Positions 37,023-45,844 of a stretch of 64,000 bases of DNA are shown piece by piece (the stretch's first letter is position 1; every line of letters starts with the position of its first letter). Source of the stretch: Roseobacter sp. HKCCD6576-2 (GTDB lineage: Bacteria > Pseudomonadota > Alphaproteobacteria > Rhodobacterales > Rhodobacteraceae). The notes below the pieces were generated by a model. The model searched no databases, was not told the origin of the DNA, and was given only the letters and a program-made list of their open reading frames with translations. The position numbers and the translations under genes were made by a program. The DNA lies in assembly GCF_013179285.1 (NCBI RefSeq), contig NZ_WVNW01000002.1, forward strand, positions 558,001-622,000. The letters are read 5' to 3'.

Positions 37023-37865
37023 TCATTTGTGGCAAGCTAAGCACATCTTGGCCTTCCCATAGAGATCATCAATATCAATGGGCTCCTTGTCAGCTCTCAA
37101 CGGATTGGCCTGAACTTTTGATCGCAAGCGCTCAACTCTCTTTTCATGGTCAGACTTGATCTGCGCGACACGTTCGGGACGCTCTAAATCATCGAGCGAT
37201 TCTCCTTGGCTCCACGTGAAAGGGGAGCCGTGTGCGACCGCATCTTTCTCGTAGGCCTTGGCTTCTTTGAATGCTTCCGGATGTTGTTCTTTCAACCGGA
37301 CCCATTCGATCTTTTGTTGGAAGAAGCAAAAGGTACAGCCGCTACGGGTCCGCCAGGAATAGTAGTCGGGAAGCCCGAGGCCAGCCCCATCAAGAATGTC
37401 GATGACGCCCGCCTTGTCTATGCCTGCGTTTTTGAATGGAAGTTGGACAATCAGCCTGTCGTGCTTAGAAGCATAACCTTCCCGATACTCTTCATCGCTC
37501 CGGATCGCCACATAGCTGTGGATTGTTGCGCCATCGTCCAACATCGGCCGAAGCCATTGCTCGAAAGGCCGCAGCTTGAGTTGGCGTGTGCACCAGCGAG
37601 TTTGTGGCGACGGTAAGAAATCATTGTACTGCTTCAGCCAAAAGTCGAAATCGCGATCGGGATTGAGACGCAGAATCGGCTGTCCCAAAAACCCTTCGAG
37701 ACGACCAAGATATTCGTAGACCTCGGGAAGCTCTTTACCGGTATCAGTGAAGAAGTATTCGATTTGAAGCTCAGGATGGTGCTGCCGCATATACACGGCA
37801 AGTGCGGCGCTATCGCGCCCACCAGACAATCCAAGAACATGTTTTTCTGAGACGGATCTACCCAC
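37023..37865 (-). CDS. sspD: SspD-like PAPS-reductase-family ATP pyrophosphatase
   Basis: The 280-residue protein has the PP-loop SGGRDSAALAVYM at residues 14-26, and QIEYFFTDTGKELPEVYEYL, as in the PAPS reductase family. Two cysteine pairs, SGCTFCFFQQ and the C-terminal MCLACHK, could hold an iron-sulfur cluster as in DndC. In Ssp systems this protein activates the DNA backbone so that sulfur from the cysteine desulfurase replaces an oxygen. It starts with GTG overlapping the methyltransferase stop by eight bases. Assimilatory sulfate genes are absent nearby, which argues against a role in cysteine synthesis. Confidence 0.82.
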   Translation of the reverse strand: MGRSVSEKHVLGLSGGRDSAALAVYMRQHHPELQIEYFFTDTGKELPEVYEYLGRLEGFLGQPILRLNPDRDFDFWLKQYNDFLPSPQTRWCTRQLKLRPFEQWLRPMLDDGATIHSYVAIRSDEEYREGYASKHDRLIVQLPFKNAGIDKAGVIDILDGAGLGLPDYYSWRTRSGCTFCFFQQKIEWVRLKEQHPEAFKEAKAYEKDAVAHGSPFTWSQGESLDDLERPERVAQIKSDHEKRVERLRSKVQANPLRADKEPIDIDDLYGKAKMCLACHK

Positions 37866-38505
37866 GATTACTGTTTGCCCCCGGACTCCTTACCAAAATG
37901 GCATTCAGCCATGCATCCCGACCTCTTCGGGTACCCTCGCCATGCGAAACCCAGATCTCACACAGATGTGCATCGGCAACGTCGTTCACCGCGGCGCGCA
38001 AACGACCCTCATCCATATCGAGATAGAAGCGCCCGTCTGCCGAAAGCCGCTCGCCTGAGCCATGCTTGAAAGACATGTAGAGCGCCCCTTCTGGCTTGAG
38101 CGCACGAACCAGTCGACAAACTGCGTCGGCCAGCTCGTCCGCCTGGACATGGAGCAGAGAGGCGCAAGCCCAAATTCCGTCATAGACGGGCTCAGACTCA
38201 AAATCCTGGAACGTTTGAACCCGCGCTGGCACTCCCGTCAGTCGCGTCGAAAATGCGCAAAGTGCCGGTGACGCATCGAACGCATCGACATCGTATCCAA
38301 GGTTCTTGAAGGCAAGAGTATCGCGCCCTGAACCGCTGCCCGCGTCGAGGATTTTTGCGGACCTTGGCAAATAACCAAGAAAGAGACCGTAAATCTCCGA
38401 CATGTCCACACCAAGCGTGGACTCTGCGTAGGCGAGCGCATGATCCTGATAGTATTGATCGGTTTCGCTCTCAGTGCTGCCGGAAGCCACGCTAAGCACT
38501 CTCAT
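37858..38505 (-). CDS. SAM-dependent methyltransferase inside the ssp operon
   Basis: The protein of about 215 residues is a class I methyltransferase with motif I AKILDAGSGSGRDTLAF, motif II DVDAFDASPALCAFS and the post-motif VYDGIWACASLLHV. It looks like small-molecule or TehB-type methyltransferases; I see no DPPY/NPPY motif of DNA amino-methylases. Its start overlaps the membrane-protein gene by 14 bases and its stop overlaps sspD by eight bases, so translation is tightly coupled to the modification genes. ATG 38505 or the in-frame GTG at 38499 may be used. Its substrate is unknown. I do not know it as a core Ssp gene. Confidence 0.75.
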   Translation of the reverse strand: MRVLSVASGSTESETDQYYQDHALAYAESTLGVDMSEIYGLFLGYLPRSAKILDAGSGSGRDTLAFKNLGYDVDAFDASPALCAFSTRLTGVPARVQTFQDFESEPVYDGIWACASLLHVQADELADAVCRLVRALKPEGALYMSFKHGSGERLSADGRFYLDMDEGRLRAAVNDVADAHLCEIWVSHGEGTRRGRDAWLNAILVRSPGANSNRG

Positions 38506-39031
38506 CTCCAGCTGCGTTTGTTTGATCGTTCGCCGAGCTTTGCCGGAAGATAAGAAGATACAAGCCGAGCAACAGAAGACTGAGCGCAGCAACGCCCCAC
38601 CAAACGCAGATCTCAAAAGGCCAGTATTTCCAGAATGCGCCAATGAATGAGAACATTGCGGCCAACAGCATGAGCACGCAAAAAATCGTAATCATGCTGT
38701 AGCTGCCAAGCCAAGGCAGCCGCGGATTTTTGGGGGTACCCCCCGCGAAGCTCGACGGATGAAAGGTCTCGATGCGCTCCAGGTAACTCTCCAGAACGTC
38801 ACGAATGCGATAGACGATCAAGATCAATGCTAGGTTGCTGAACCCGGCCAACATGAGCAGCGCGAACCGAATCTCGATATCAAGATTCTCAGTGGCGCCG
38901 GCACCAAACCAAAGACCTCCCGTGAGCGTCATTGCAAGCGCGGGGATGTGGTTCATCTGCGCATTTAGATTCCTAAACTGCTCGAAATTCTGGACGTAGC
39001 AGAGCTCCTCGCGAGACTTTGGGTCAGTCAT
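38492..39031 (-). CDS. Four-helix membrane protein inside the ssp operon, unknown
   Basis: The 179-residue protein has four predicted membrane helices arranged as two pairs: IPALAMTLTGGLWFGAG and FALLMLAGFSNLALILIVY, then SMITIFCVLMLLAAMFSFIGAFW and ICVWWGVAALSLLLLGLYLLIF. A charged loop with RIRDVLESYLERIETFHPSSF lies between the pairs. It overlaps the end of sspC by eight bases and the start of the methyltransferase by 14, so it belongs to the operon. Paired-helix proteins of this kind often serve as membrane effectors in defence systems. I cannot assign it to a family by eye. Confidence 0.6.
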   Translation of the reverse strand: MTDPKSREELCYVQNFEQFRNLNAQMNHIPALAMTLTGGLWFGAGATENLDIEIRFALLMLAGFSNLALILIVYRIRDVLESYLERIETFHPSSFAGGTPKNPRLPWLGSYSMITIFCVLMLLAAMFSFIGAFWKYWPFEICVWWGVAALSLLLLGLYLLIFRQSSANDQTNAAGDESA

Positions 39032-42000
39032 GTTGAACCAGCCTCGCGTCTGTTCCGGTCGTGGCTGAGGCCTGCATGTAGCTCGACGTCAATTCGGCCA
39101 GCGCAGCAAGGATGACATTGCGCTGCTTAAGCTGCGATTTTTCCAGGACGTCCCTGACTTGCGCGATTAGCACGTCAATCTCTGCTCGATCAGTCTCTAC
39201 GACCTGGAACTCCTCCAAAACCGGCGTGGGGCGGCCATCGATACCGACGACGACCGCCATCGCATGTCGTTTGTCGGGCCTGCCTTTGACTCTCGCATAG
39301 GTTTCAGCACGCAGGAACTTCTGAGCGAGTTCCGCGAGTTCCACCGTCGCCCGGTCCAGGTCGGGGTCCACCCAATCCCGAGGTGGCTTGTTGGCGGCGA
39401 GGCTGGCGATCCCTTCGAAACTCTCCTCACTGCCATCGAACTGGGCCAACCGACCCACAAAGGCATCTAGTCGAAAATCGCCCGCCAACTGGCGAATGTT
39501 CTCCGCGCGCTCACGCAGCTCAGCCAGCGATTGGGGTGACACGTTCGGGACCTGCAGTTCGGCGAGCATTAGATCACGCAGACGCTGAAGCATGGACGGG
39601 TATGCGGCAGCCAACTCCCCCAAGCCATCGCGAACGCTCCCGATGATGCGTCGAAGGGCGTCTTCGTTGCCGAGCGTTACGTCCTCTCCCAGCGTTCCGG
39701 GGATGTCATCGAAAAGAAACTGGTTGGGATCATGGGCGCGCTTGAACAGATCCCGAATTTTCACTGCGTTTGTCGACAAGCGCATGGTGCGCGCTGTCCA
39801 TTGCGGCAACCGATCATAGATCGCAACGAGCCCACGCCCAACATCGATGGGGGCAAGATGAACGAGATCATTGGAATCATCTAGGCTCCGCACAACTTCC
39901 GCCATGCCCGAGAGAAGGCGGCGGGAGACATCTGACAGATCCATCCATCGCAATTGAATGAAACCCGGGTCCTTGGCCAGCAGCTCTACATCCACGTCGT
40001 CGAACCTGGATCGGAAGATGCCGTCACGGTAAACAGCGAGCCGGTCGCGCTGCGACAAAATGAAGGCTACGGCGAGGATCGGCATCAGCCCGTCCTTCAC
40101 CCCAAAAGGCGGTTTGCGCCATTCCTCGAACAGTTCAGATATCGCCACTGTGCGTTTGGCATGCTGTCGGATGTAGTCAGTCGCCATCGTCCAGATCGCA
40201 CCCAACCGACAGGGATCAGCAGCCGGTTCCTGCGGCGCTACGAACCGCCAGACGTCCTCGTCCTGAGCGTAAAGGCCAGTCGCTTCCAGGACGGATGCAA
40301 ACAGCCCACCTTCGGCAGGAAAACCTTCGATTCCAAGCCGGCGCTCGCCTTCATTCAGAACCATGCGCCGAAGAAGGTTGTTTTGTGCCGCGATGGCATT
40401 GCTTGACGGTTTCTGTCGATTAAGCAATTCGTTATGCAGGCACGGCGATTTCTTAAACCTCGTGTCGGCAAGCTCAGATGCGACGCCATTCAAATCGGCT
40501 TGGCGTAAGCGTTTCGGCTGGAAGTTCTTTCGGAACCACAATGCATTGTCGAAGGCTTTGTTAAGCTCAGTCTCAAGAAGGGCCTGCAAAGAGGCCAGTC
40601 GAGCAGAAACCTCACGCCTTGCGACTGCATCACCTTGAAGCTCTGGATGATCGTTGCTGACGTTTTCGAGAGCGAATAACTCGCGAGCCAGTGGAACCAC
40701 AGCCCAAGACCGCTTGGATATGCCAGCGACGAAGTCCCATTCATCGCTGTAGCGTGCAGCCTTACGGCAAAGCTCCTCCGCCACACCTTCGTCTTCGCCT
40801 TCCGTCGGAATTGCCAGCAAGAATTGGCCAATGGCACCATTCACTGGACGGGTTTCTGCGGCAAAGGCGACCACGCCGCTCACTGGAACGATGTTCACGT
40901 CGAACCACCGCAGCGCACCTGTTTCGTGATAGTGGCGTTTGGCCAGTATTGGCTGAAGACCAGCGAGAGCCTTCAGCTCGCTAAAATCGATCTCGTCGAT
41001 CTCGTCCAAGGCGGTGAGAACCGCGCGTTCAATGTCGAAATCACTACCGGCAAAAATTGCTCGTGCATCAAGAAATTTTTTGAAGATCGTAAAAGACCAG
41101 CGGTCGAGGTCCTCCAATGTCTTTGCGAGCGACTTGGCCGAAATTTCGGGAAAACATGCGCCAAGCAGTTCCGAGTTGGCGACCAGGCCCGACCGTTCCT
41201 TGAACAGATCAACAACAGCGATCGTCTTTAGAACCTTGATGTGGCGCTCATCACCCCCGATCGCCTCACAGCGTTCAAGTGCTTCAGCAGCAAGGGCCCA
41301 ACGATGGCCATCCGGAGAAGCAAGAATTGACGGCTCCAAATTGGTTCGCAGATAGTCCCACAACCGCTCGGGTCCGTAGATTTGGTCATCATCGGCTTGG
41401 CGCAGAAAATCCTGAAAGCCGTATGGTTCCGACGAATTCAGGAAACCAAAAATGCTTCGTTGGTTCTGACCAAAACGACGTCGGGAAATCGGCCCCAGGA
41501 GACAGGCGACAACCGGATGCAAAGGCCAGCAATCCTCCAACATCCCAGCGAGGCGCTCCGCATCGTCTGCGCGTCCCCGCCGGGCTTGAGCCGCCACAGT
41601 CGTCGCGATTGCACCCGGCAGCTTCGGTCGATGGTCGCTTTCGATGGCTCGTGAGATGAGGTCGATTTGCTCTTCGCCAGCGGTATCAACCACAAGATCG
41701 ACGAAGCGGCCCTGTATCTTAGCCCACTCATCGCGCGATTCATGCGATAGCCTATGCGCATACTCATCGAAAGCTTGATGGAGCACACCGACAATCAGAA
41801 ACCGGCCCTTGCTACGCGAAGCGACCTCGGCCAGTTGCTGCAAGATATAGATGTCCGAACCGTCCTGCGCCGCGCCTTCGAGGAACTTGCCCATCTCGTC
41901 GATGACCAGAAGCAAGCCACCGTGCGAGCGCGGCGCTTCGGCCGCCGCCTCCGTCAAGGCGGAAATGAGATTGCTTTCAGTCCAACCGCCACGCGGACGC

Positions 42001-42416
42001 CTCGATACGAGACCCGCACGCCCAACGGCTTCTCCAATCACCGTCACCGGATTGTCACGACGGGCGACAACCGGAAGGATACGCCATCCTTTGGTCCCAG
42101 TGGGAAGGGCTGCGTGGATCTCTTTGGTCAATGTCTTGCCAAAGACCTTTGCCGCTTGCTTCTTGAGGGTTGGATCACCGTTGAGCAGCGAGCTCAAAGC
42201 GACGACCAGGCTCGACTTGCCGCTGCCATAAGGACCGGTCCAGGTGAAGGCGCCTTGGCCTGCCTCTGACACATGCCGTGCCATTGTCGAAAGAACAGCA
42301 GCCGAAGATTGCGGACAGACAAAACCCTCAAGCGCCGTGGCATCCCCCAAATCGGAGTCGATGCGGATGGACCTCAGAAATCGTCGTGCGATGTAAACAT
42401 GCTCGTTCAGAGCCAT
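39024..42416 (-). CDS. sspC: SspC-like large ATPase
   Basis: The 1130-residue protein has Walker A FTWTGPYGSGKSSLVVALSSLL at residues 58-79 and Walker B GGLLLVIDEMGKFLEG near 166-181. IVGVLHQAFDEYAHRLSHESRDEWAKIQGRF, an AAA/STAND-type sensor region, follows. The rest is a long helical body without named motifs. Directly after a DUF4007 gene and in an operon with a PAPS-reductase protein, it fits SspC, the ATPase of the ssDNA phosphorothioation machinery. I place the start at 42416 (MALNEHVYIA), whose ATG shares a base with the sspB stop (TAATG); longer starts would invade sspB. A BrxC-like relation is possible, but no other BREX gene is present. Confidence 0.72.
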   Translation of the reverse strand: MALNEHVYIARRFLRSIRIDSDLGDATALEGFVCPQSSAAVLSTMARHVSEAGQGAFTWTGPYGSGKSSLVVALSSLLNGDPTLKKQAAKVFGKTLTKEIHAALPTGTKGWRILPVVARRDNPVTVIGEAVGRAGLVSRRPRGGWTESNLISALTEAAAEAPRSHGGLLLVIDEMGKFLEGAAQDGSDIYILQQLAEVASRSKGRFLIVGVLHQAFDEYAHRLSHESRDEWAKIQGRFVDLVVDTAGEEQIDLISRAIESDHRPKLPGAIATTVAAQARRGRADDAERLAGMLEDCWPLHPVVACLLGPISRRRFGQNQRSIFGFLNSSEPYGFQDFLRQADDDQIYGPERLWDYLRTNLEPSILASPDGHRWALAAEALERCEAIGGDERHIKVLKTIAVVDLFKERSGLVANSELLGACFPEISAKSLAKTLEDLDRWSFTIFKKFLDARAIFAGSDFDIERAVLTALDEIDEIDFSELKALAGLQPILAKRHYHETGALRWFDVNIVPVSGVVAFAAETRPVNGAIGQFLLAIPTEGEDEGVAEELCRKAARYSDEWDFVAGISKRSWAVVPLARELFALENVSNDHPELQGDAVARREVSARLASLQALLETELNKAFDNALWFRKNFQPKRLRQADLNGVASELADTRFKKSPCLHNELLNRQKPSSNAIAAQNNLLRRMVLNEGERRLGIEGFPAEGGLFASVLEATGLYAQDEDVWRFVAPQEPAADPCRLGAIWTMATDYIRQHAKRTVAISELFEEWRKPPFGVKDGLMPILAVAFILSQRDRLAVYRDGIFRSRFDDVDVELLAKDPGFIQLRWMDLSDVSRRLLSGMAEVVRSLDDSNDLVHLAPIDVGRGLVAIYDRLPQWTARTMRLSTNAVKIRDLFKRAHDPNQFLFDDIPGTLGEDVTLGNEDALRRIIGSVRDGLGELAAAYPSMLQRLRDLMLAELQVPNVSPQSLAELRERAENIRQLAGDFRLDAFVGRLAQFDGSEESFEGIASLAANKPPRDWVDPDLDRATVELAELAQKFLRAETYARVKGRPDKRHAMAVVVGIDGRPTPVLEEFQVVETDRAEIDVLIAQVRDVLEKSQLKQRNVILAALAELTSSYMQASATTGTDARLVQHD

Positions 42417-43372
42417 TAGGCAGCTTCCCTCGCACCCGGTTCTACATAGTCTCCCGCTAGCAACGCCAACGCAGCGCAAGCGTCGATCTCGGTGTTGCGC
42501 ACGACCTGTTTGAGTCCAGCGGCCTCAGACCATCGCAAGGCTCCACTCGTCACATCTTCGAGGCCTACCAGCCGATCTGCGACGTCGTTTTCGTCAAAGA
42601 GAAACGTGCGACCCGGGCCCCCAGGAGCATGAGCGATCGCCTCGAAGGAAAGCGTCGCGGCACCCGAATAGCGCGACCAGAAATCGAGCAGGGCATAGGT
42701 AAACACGCCGTCGCCCAAGCTCGACTTTGCACCGCGCACGAAGCGAAATCCGTCCTTCTTTCCGATGGCTTTGATCAAACCGAGTTCTGTGAGAGGCGAT
42801 TCCAACGCATCGTCGTGACCGACCTTGCCCGACGGCGGCCGCGCGACGTAAGTGCGGATGAAACAGGCTACGTCGTTCTTGAGCGTTGCCTGCGCCACGC
42901 GTGACCAATTCCGATCCTTGGCGAGGCGGTCGAGCTTCTTCATGAAGTTCTCGCGTTCGAATGTAACTGCGGGGTAATGGCTGAAAGCCCAGAACCATGT
43001 GGTCTTTTCGGCGTGGCCGGCTAGCTGCCAATGGACAAGCCAAAGGCTTGCGGGGTGCTCCATGAAGGGATCCACCCCCCTGGCACCGAAAAGCAATCGG
43101 CCAAGCCCGGTCGTGCGCACACTATTTACTGTTGGCTCTTCAATGATTCCCGCCGCCTTCGCCCAATGACGCATCGACGCGACCATGTTCTTGCCGACAC
43201 CGAACCGAGCGATCGCCTCATCATCCCAACATGCCGCCCGATTCTCCGGCATGCCTTCGGTCTCAGCGACGCGGTCATAGGCCTTCTTCAGCCACCCATA
43301 ACGCAGCGGAAAAGTCTCGTGCCCCGAAAACTGCGGGCTATAACTGTCTTGAAATAGCGGTCCGCGCGCCAT
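42416..43372 (-). CDS. sspB: SspB-like DUF4007 protein
   Basis: The 318-residue protein starts with PQFSGHETFPLRYGWLKKAYD, the hallmark of DUF4007, followed by AIARFGVGKNMVASMRHWAKAAGII, a winged-helix-like segment. DUF4007 proteins serve as SspB, the nickase that opens one DNA strand for sulfur insertion. It is the first gene of the leftward operon; its stop overlaps the sspC start. The upstream 153 bases separate it from the divergent sspA. The family call is firm; the nickase activity rests on what is known of SspB. Confidence 0.82.
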   Translation of the reverse strand: MARGPLFQDSYSPQFSGHETFPLRYGWLKKAYDRVAETEGMPENRAACWDDEAIARFGVGKNMVASMRHWAKAAGIIEEPTVNSVRTTGLGRLLFGARGVDPFMEHPASLWLVHWQLAGHAEKTTWFWAFSHYPAVTFERENFMKKLDRLAKDRNWSRVAQATLKNDVACFIRTYVARPPSGKVGHDDALESPLTELGLIKAIGKKDGFRFVRGAKSSLGDGVFTYALLDFWSRYSGAATLSFEAIAHAPGGPGRTFLFDENDVADRLVGLEDVTSGALRWSEAAGLKQVVRNTEIDACAALALLAGDYVEPGAREAA

Positions 43373-43525
43373 CGTACTCCCCGGCCTACTGGATGAACCC
43401 TCCAGGTCGACTGTAGGCGAACCTCTGTGCTAGGGTCAACTAAGCTGGAGGGATCGTCCAGACTGAAAATCTCGGAGAGACAGCCGAGAAAACCACTGGA
43501 ACGATGTCTATGCGATTGTAAAATA
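43373..43525. promoter_or_regulatory. Divergent promoter region of the ssp locus
   Basis: These 153 bases separate the start of sspB (leftward) from the start of sspA (rightward) and must hold both promoters. The sequence becomes AT-rich toward sspA (TTGTAAAATAATG). No strong ribosome site is visible before the sspA ATG, so that gene may be leaderless or weakly translated. An in-frame GTG at 43427 is an alternative start. Confidence 0.4.
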
Positions 43526-44704
43526 ATGAGAATTGGCCAAACAATCTATCTTGACCATCAAGCAACGACACCTGTCGATTCTCGCGTATTTGCGAAAATG
43601 TCGCCTTTTTTCGCAGAGACGTTCGGAAATCCTCATTCCGCAGATCATGTGCTGGGATGGGAATCATTGCAGTCGGTTGAAACGGCGGCCGCGACAATTG
43701 GCGAATTAATTGGCGCGGACGGCGACGAAATCATCTTCACGTCCGGCGCTACCGAAGCAAATAATCTCGCCCTGCTTGGCCTTGGACGCCGCGCTACTGG
43801 CGACAGACGGCGTCGGGTCCTCATCGCAGCAACAGAGCATAAATGTGTCCTCGCGGCGAGCCGCGCCCTAAGAGAGCAACTTGGATATGAGGTGCAATAT
43901 CTTCCGGTGGACGCGCAGGGTTTCGTCGATCTTATGGTCCTTGAAAAGGAGCTGTCAGAAGATGTCCTACTCGTCTCTATTGCTTTGGTAAACAACGAGA
44001 TCGGTACGATTCAGGACATTCCAGCCATTTCAAAACTTGTTCGAAAGTCCGGTGCATTATTGCATTGCGATGGCGCGCAAGCGCCCGGCGCAATCGAAAT
44101 GAGTGCGATCGGCACACTTGTAGATCTTCTAAGCCTCTCGGCTCATAAGATCTACGGTCCCAAAGGTATTGGTGCGCTATATGTCCGTCGTGATTTGCAC
44201 GCTCATATCGAGCCACAGATTTATGGAGGAGGCCAGCAAGGCAACTTGCGCTCCGGTACGGTTCCGGTCCCTCTCTGTGTCGGAATGGCGGAAGCAGTTA
44301 GCTTGGTGAGCTTGACTAGTTCTGACTGTGAGCGCGGAGAGCTGAGAAGGCGAACTTCAGACTTTGTGGACCAATTGCATAACCTTTCGTGGCCGGTTCG
44401 CCTCAATGGTCCTGAAAGTAATCGTCGTCACCCAGGAAATGCCAACGTTCAGTTCAATGGATTCGAAGCAGCGGAAATCCTGCAATTTCTGCAGCCGCAG
44501 CTTGCCGCCTCAACCGGTTCAGCTTGTACATCGGGAATTCCAGAACCGTCACATGTATTGCGCGCCATCGGTCTCACAGGAGATCAGGCAAACTCATCTA
44601 TTCGCTTCAGCATCGGGCGGCAAACAACCGATAGTGATATCAATGATGCCGTCAATCTTATCGAGCAAGCTCTAAGCCAGTGCAACTCCGAAATTAGGGT
44701 GTAG
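43526..44704 (+). CDS. sspA: SspA-like cysteine desulfurase (IscS/NifS family)
   Basis: The 392-residue PLP enzyme begins TIYLDHQATTPVDSRVFAKM. It has AATEHKCVLAA with the PLP-stacking His, LLSLSAHKIYGPKGIGALYV with the PLP Lys at 208, and STGSACTSGIPEPSHVLRAIG with the sulfur-carrying Cys at 334. It takes sulfur from cysteine for transfer to partner proteins. No iscU, iscA, hscA or regulator iscR gene is near, while a complete SspB-C-D set runs divergently, so a role as SspA is likely. Its base composition is more AT-rich than the neighbours, suggesting a separate origin. Confidence 0.85.
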   Translation: MRIGQTIYLDHQATTPVDSRVFAKMSPFFAETFGNPHSADHVLGWESLQSVETAAATIGELIGADGDEIIFTSGATEANNLALLGLGRRATGDRRRRVLIAATEHKCVLAASRALREQLGYEVQYLPVDAQGFVDLMVLEKELSEDVLLVSIALVNNEIGTIQDIPAISKLVRKSGALLHCDGAQAPGAIEMSAIGTLVDLLSLSAHKIYGPKGIGALYVRRDLHAHIEPQIYGGGQQGNLRSGTVPVPLCVGMAEAVSLVSLTSSDCERGELRRRTSDFVDQLHNLSWPVRLNGPESNRRHPGNANVQFNGFEAAEILQFLQPQLAASTGSACTSGIPEPSHVLRAIGLTGDQANSSIRFSIGRQTTDSDINDAVNLIEQALSQCNSEIRV

Positions 44705-44935
44705 ATTCTTACGTTTTACTGGAAAAATGACCAAATTATGGGCTGAATATTACTTCACTCAGCTCCTGTTCAGCTTTAATACGCGGGAATTTATAGGCGC
44801 CCTGGAGGCTTGATGACTGGCTGCAAGTAATGCGGGATGGGTCTATTGAATGGATCAAAACAAGATTCGAGAGATCAACGCGAGCCGAAGATTTAGAGTA
44901 ACTACTCGCAACTATCTTCAAACAGCTCCAAACGA

Positions 44936-45844
44936 CTACCATCCGTCAAAGCGGGGAGCTGCCTCAATGCCATCGAGACTTGGTTCGTCGGGATCGTCTT
45001 CGTCATCGACATGTCGACTTTGTATGTGCAAGCTGAAAGCGAGTTCCTCGACGCTAAACTCGTTGCTGAGCGTGTCCAACATCACCGAGCCGGCGGCTCG
45101 ATAGCTCATAATCTGAATAAGCATCAGACATAATCTGATCTGCCATCGGAACAGTTCGGACTGCTCGTCTGCGGTGCGGTCTTCCGCATTCTTACCCCAA
45201 TCCAATGGGTCTGGCACTTGAAGCCTTCCATGCACGAGCGCATTTCGAAACTGCCGAATATTCTCAGCCCCTAGTCCAATCCAGGAGCCTTTGACGATAG
45301 CACGTCGGGCGTCGTTCGTCGTCGAATCGAAAGCTACTGGTAAATGTTGGATGGCCTCTATGACTGTGCATCGGAGGCCTGAAAGCGGCTGGTGCCTTTC
45401 ATCTGCCATCAGGCGTCTCGAAATTTCCTGACTCGTCGCAGATCTGGTTTTCTTACATAAATACTGGCCAAGGATCTCGTATGCGTGGAAAACCATTTCA
45501 AAAGTTAGACGGCCCGCCACAAACCGACCGACAACCTCACTCTTGGCCGACTCGAAATCAGAGGCTGGGCCACACCACATAGCATCCCCATGAATATCCG
45601 TGTCGATTTCCACGCCCTGCAGTGCTGCAGCCATGTGTATATTGGACCAGCAACCGCTCCAATGTTCGTCATCCGTGGTCGCGCCAAGCGTCCCGAAAAG
45701 ACGGGCCAATCTGGTTAGATGGGCCCGCAGCGATACTAGCCCAACCCGCTTGTCGGTCTCCCCAAGCTCGTTGAAGAGCTTTAAGAAGGGCTCGCGTTGC
45801 AGCGTTTGCACGCTCTCAAGAAGTTTATGGTTCGCCTTAGCCAC
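44936..45844 (-). CDS. HEPN-like protein, third gene of the hipBA operon
   Basis: The 302-residue protein is largely helical and acidic at the C-terminus (SRHVDDEDDPDEPSLDG). Near residue 199 it contains FRNALVHG, an R-x4-H motif (Arg200, His205) set between helices, the active-site signature of HEPN RNases. I do not recognise the family otherwise. It begins with a GTG that overlaps the hipA stop by eight bases, so it is translated with hipA. It may be an extra toxin or a C-terminal partner of the HipBA module; function is inference from the motif and overlap. Confidence 0.6.
   Translation of the reverse strand: MAKANHKLLESVQTLQREPFLKLFNELGETDKRVGLVSLRAHLTRLARLFGTLGATTDDEHWSGCWSNIHMAAALQGVEIDTDIHGDAMWCGPASDFESAKSEVVGRFVAGRLTFEMVFHAYEILGQYLCKKTRSATSQEISRRLMADERHQPLSGLRCTVIEAIQHLPVAFDSTTNDARRAIVKGSWIGLGAENIRQFRNALVHGRLQVPDPLDWGKNAEDRTADEQSELFRWQIRLCLMLIQIMSYRAAGSVMLDTLSNEFSVEELAFSLHIQSRHVDDEDDPDEPSLDGIEAAPRFDGW

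Noticed and set aside
39024-43372. BREX system because of a large ATPase with P-loop next to DUF4007
   Set aside because: No PglZ, PglX/BrxX methylase, BrxL or BrxA/B-like gene is present; the PAPS-reductase protein, desulfurase and F-G-H set fit phosphorothioation.
28121-44704. Classical DndABCDE-FGH system
   Set aside because: There is no DndB, DndD (SMC-like) or DndE gene. The DUF4007 protein and 1130-residue ATPase replace them, as in Ssp systems.
43526-44704. Housekeeping IscS of iron-sulfur assembly
   Set aside because: No iscR, iscU, iscA, hscA or fdx gene nearby, and the gene lies inside the mobile element next to sspB.
44705-44935. Short 68-residue minus-strand open frame after sspA
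   Set aside because: No ribosome site, no recognisable motif, and poor coding character; treated as an intergenic gap.
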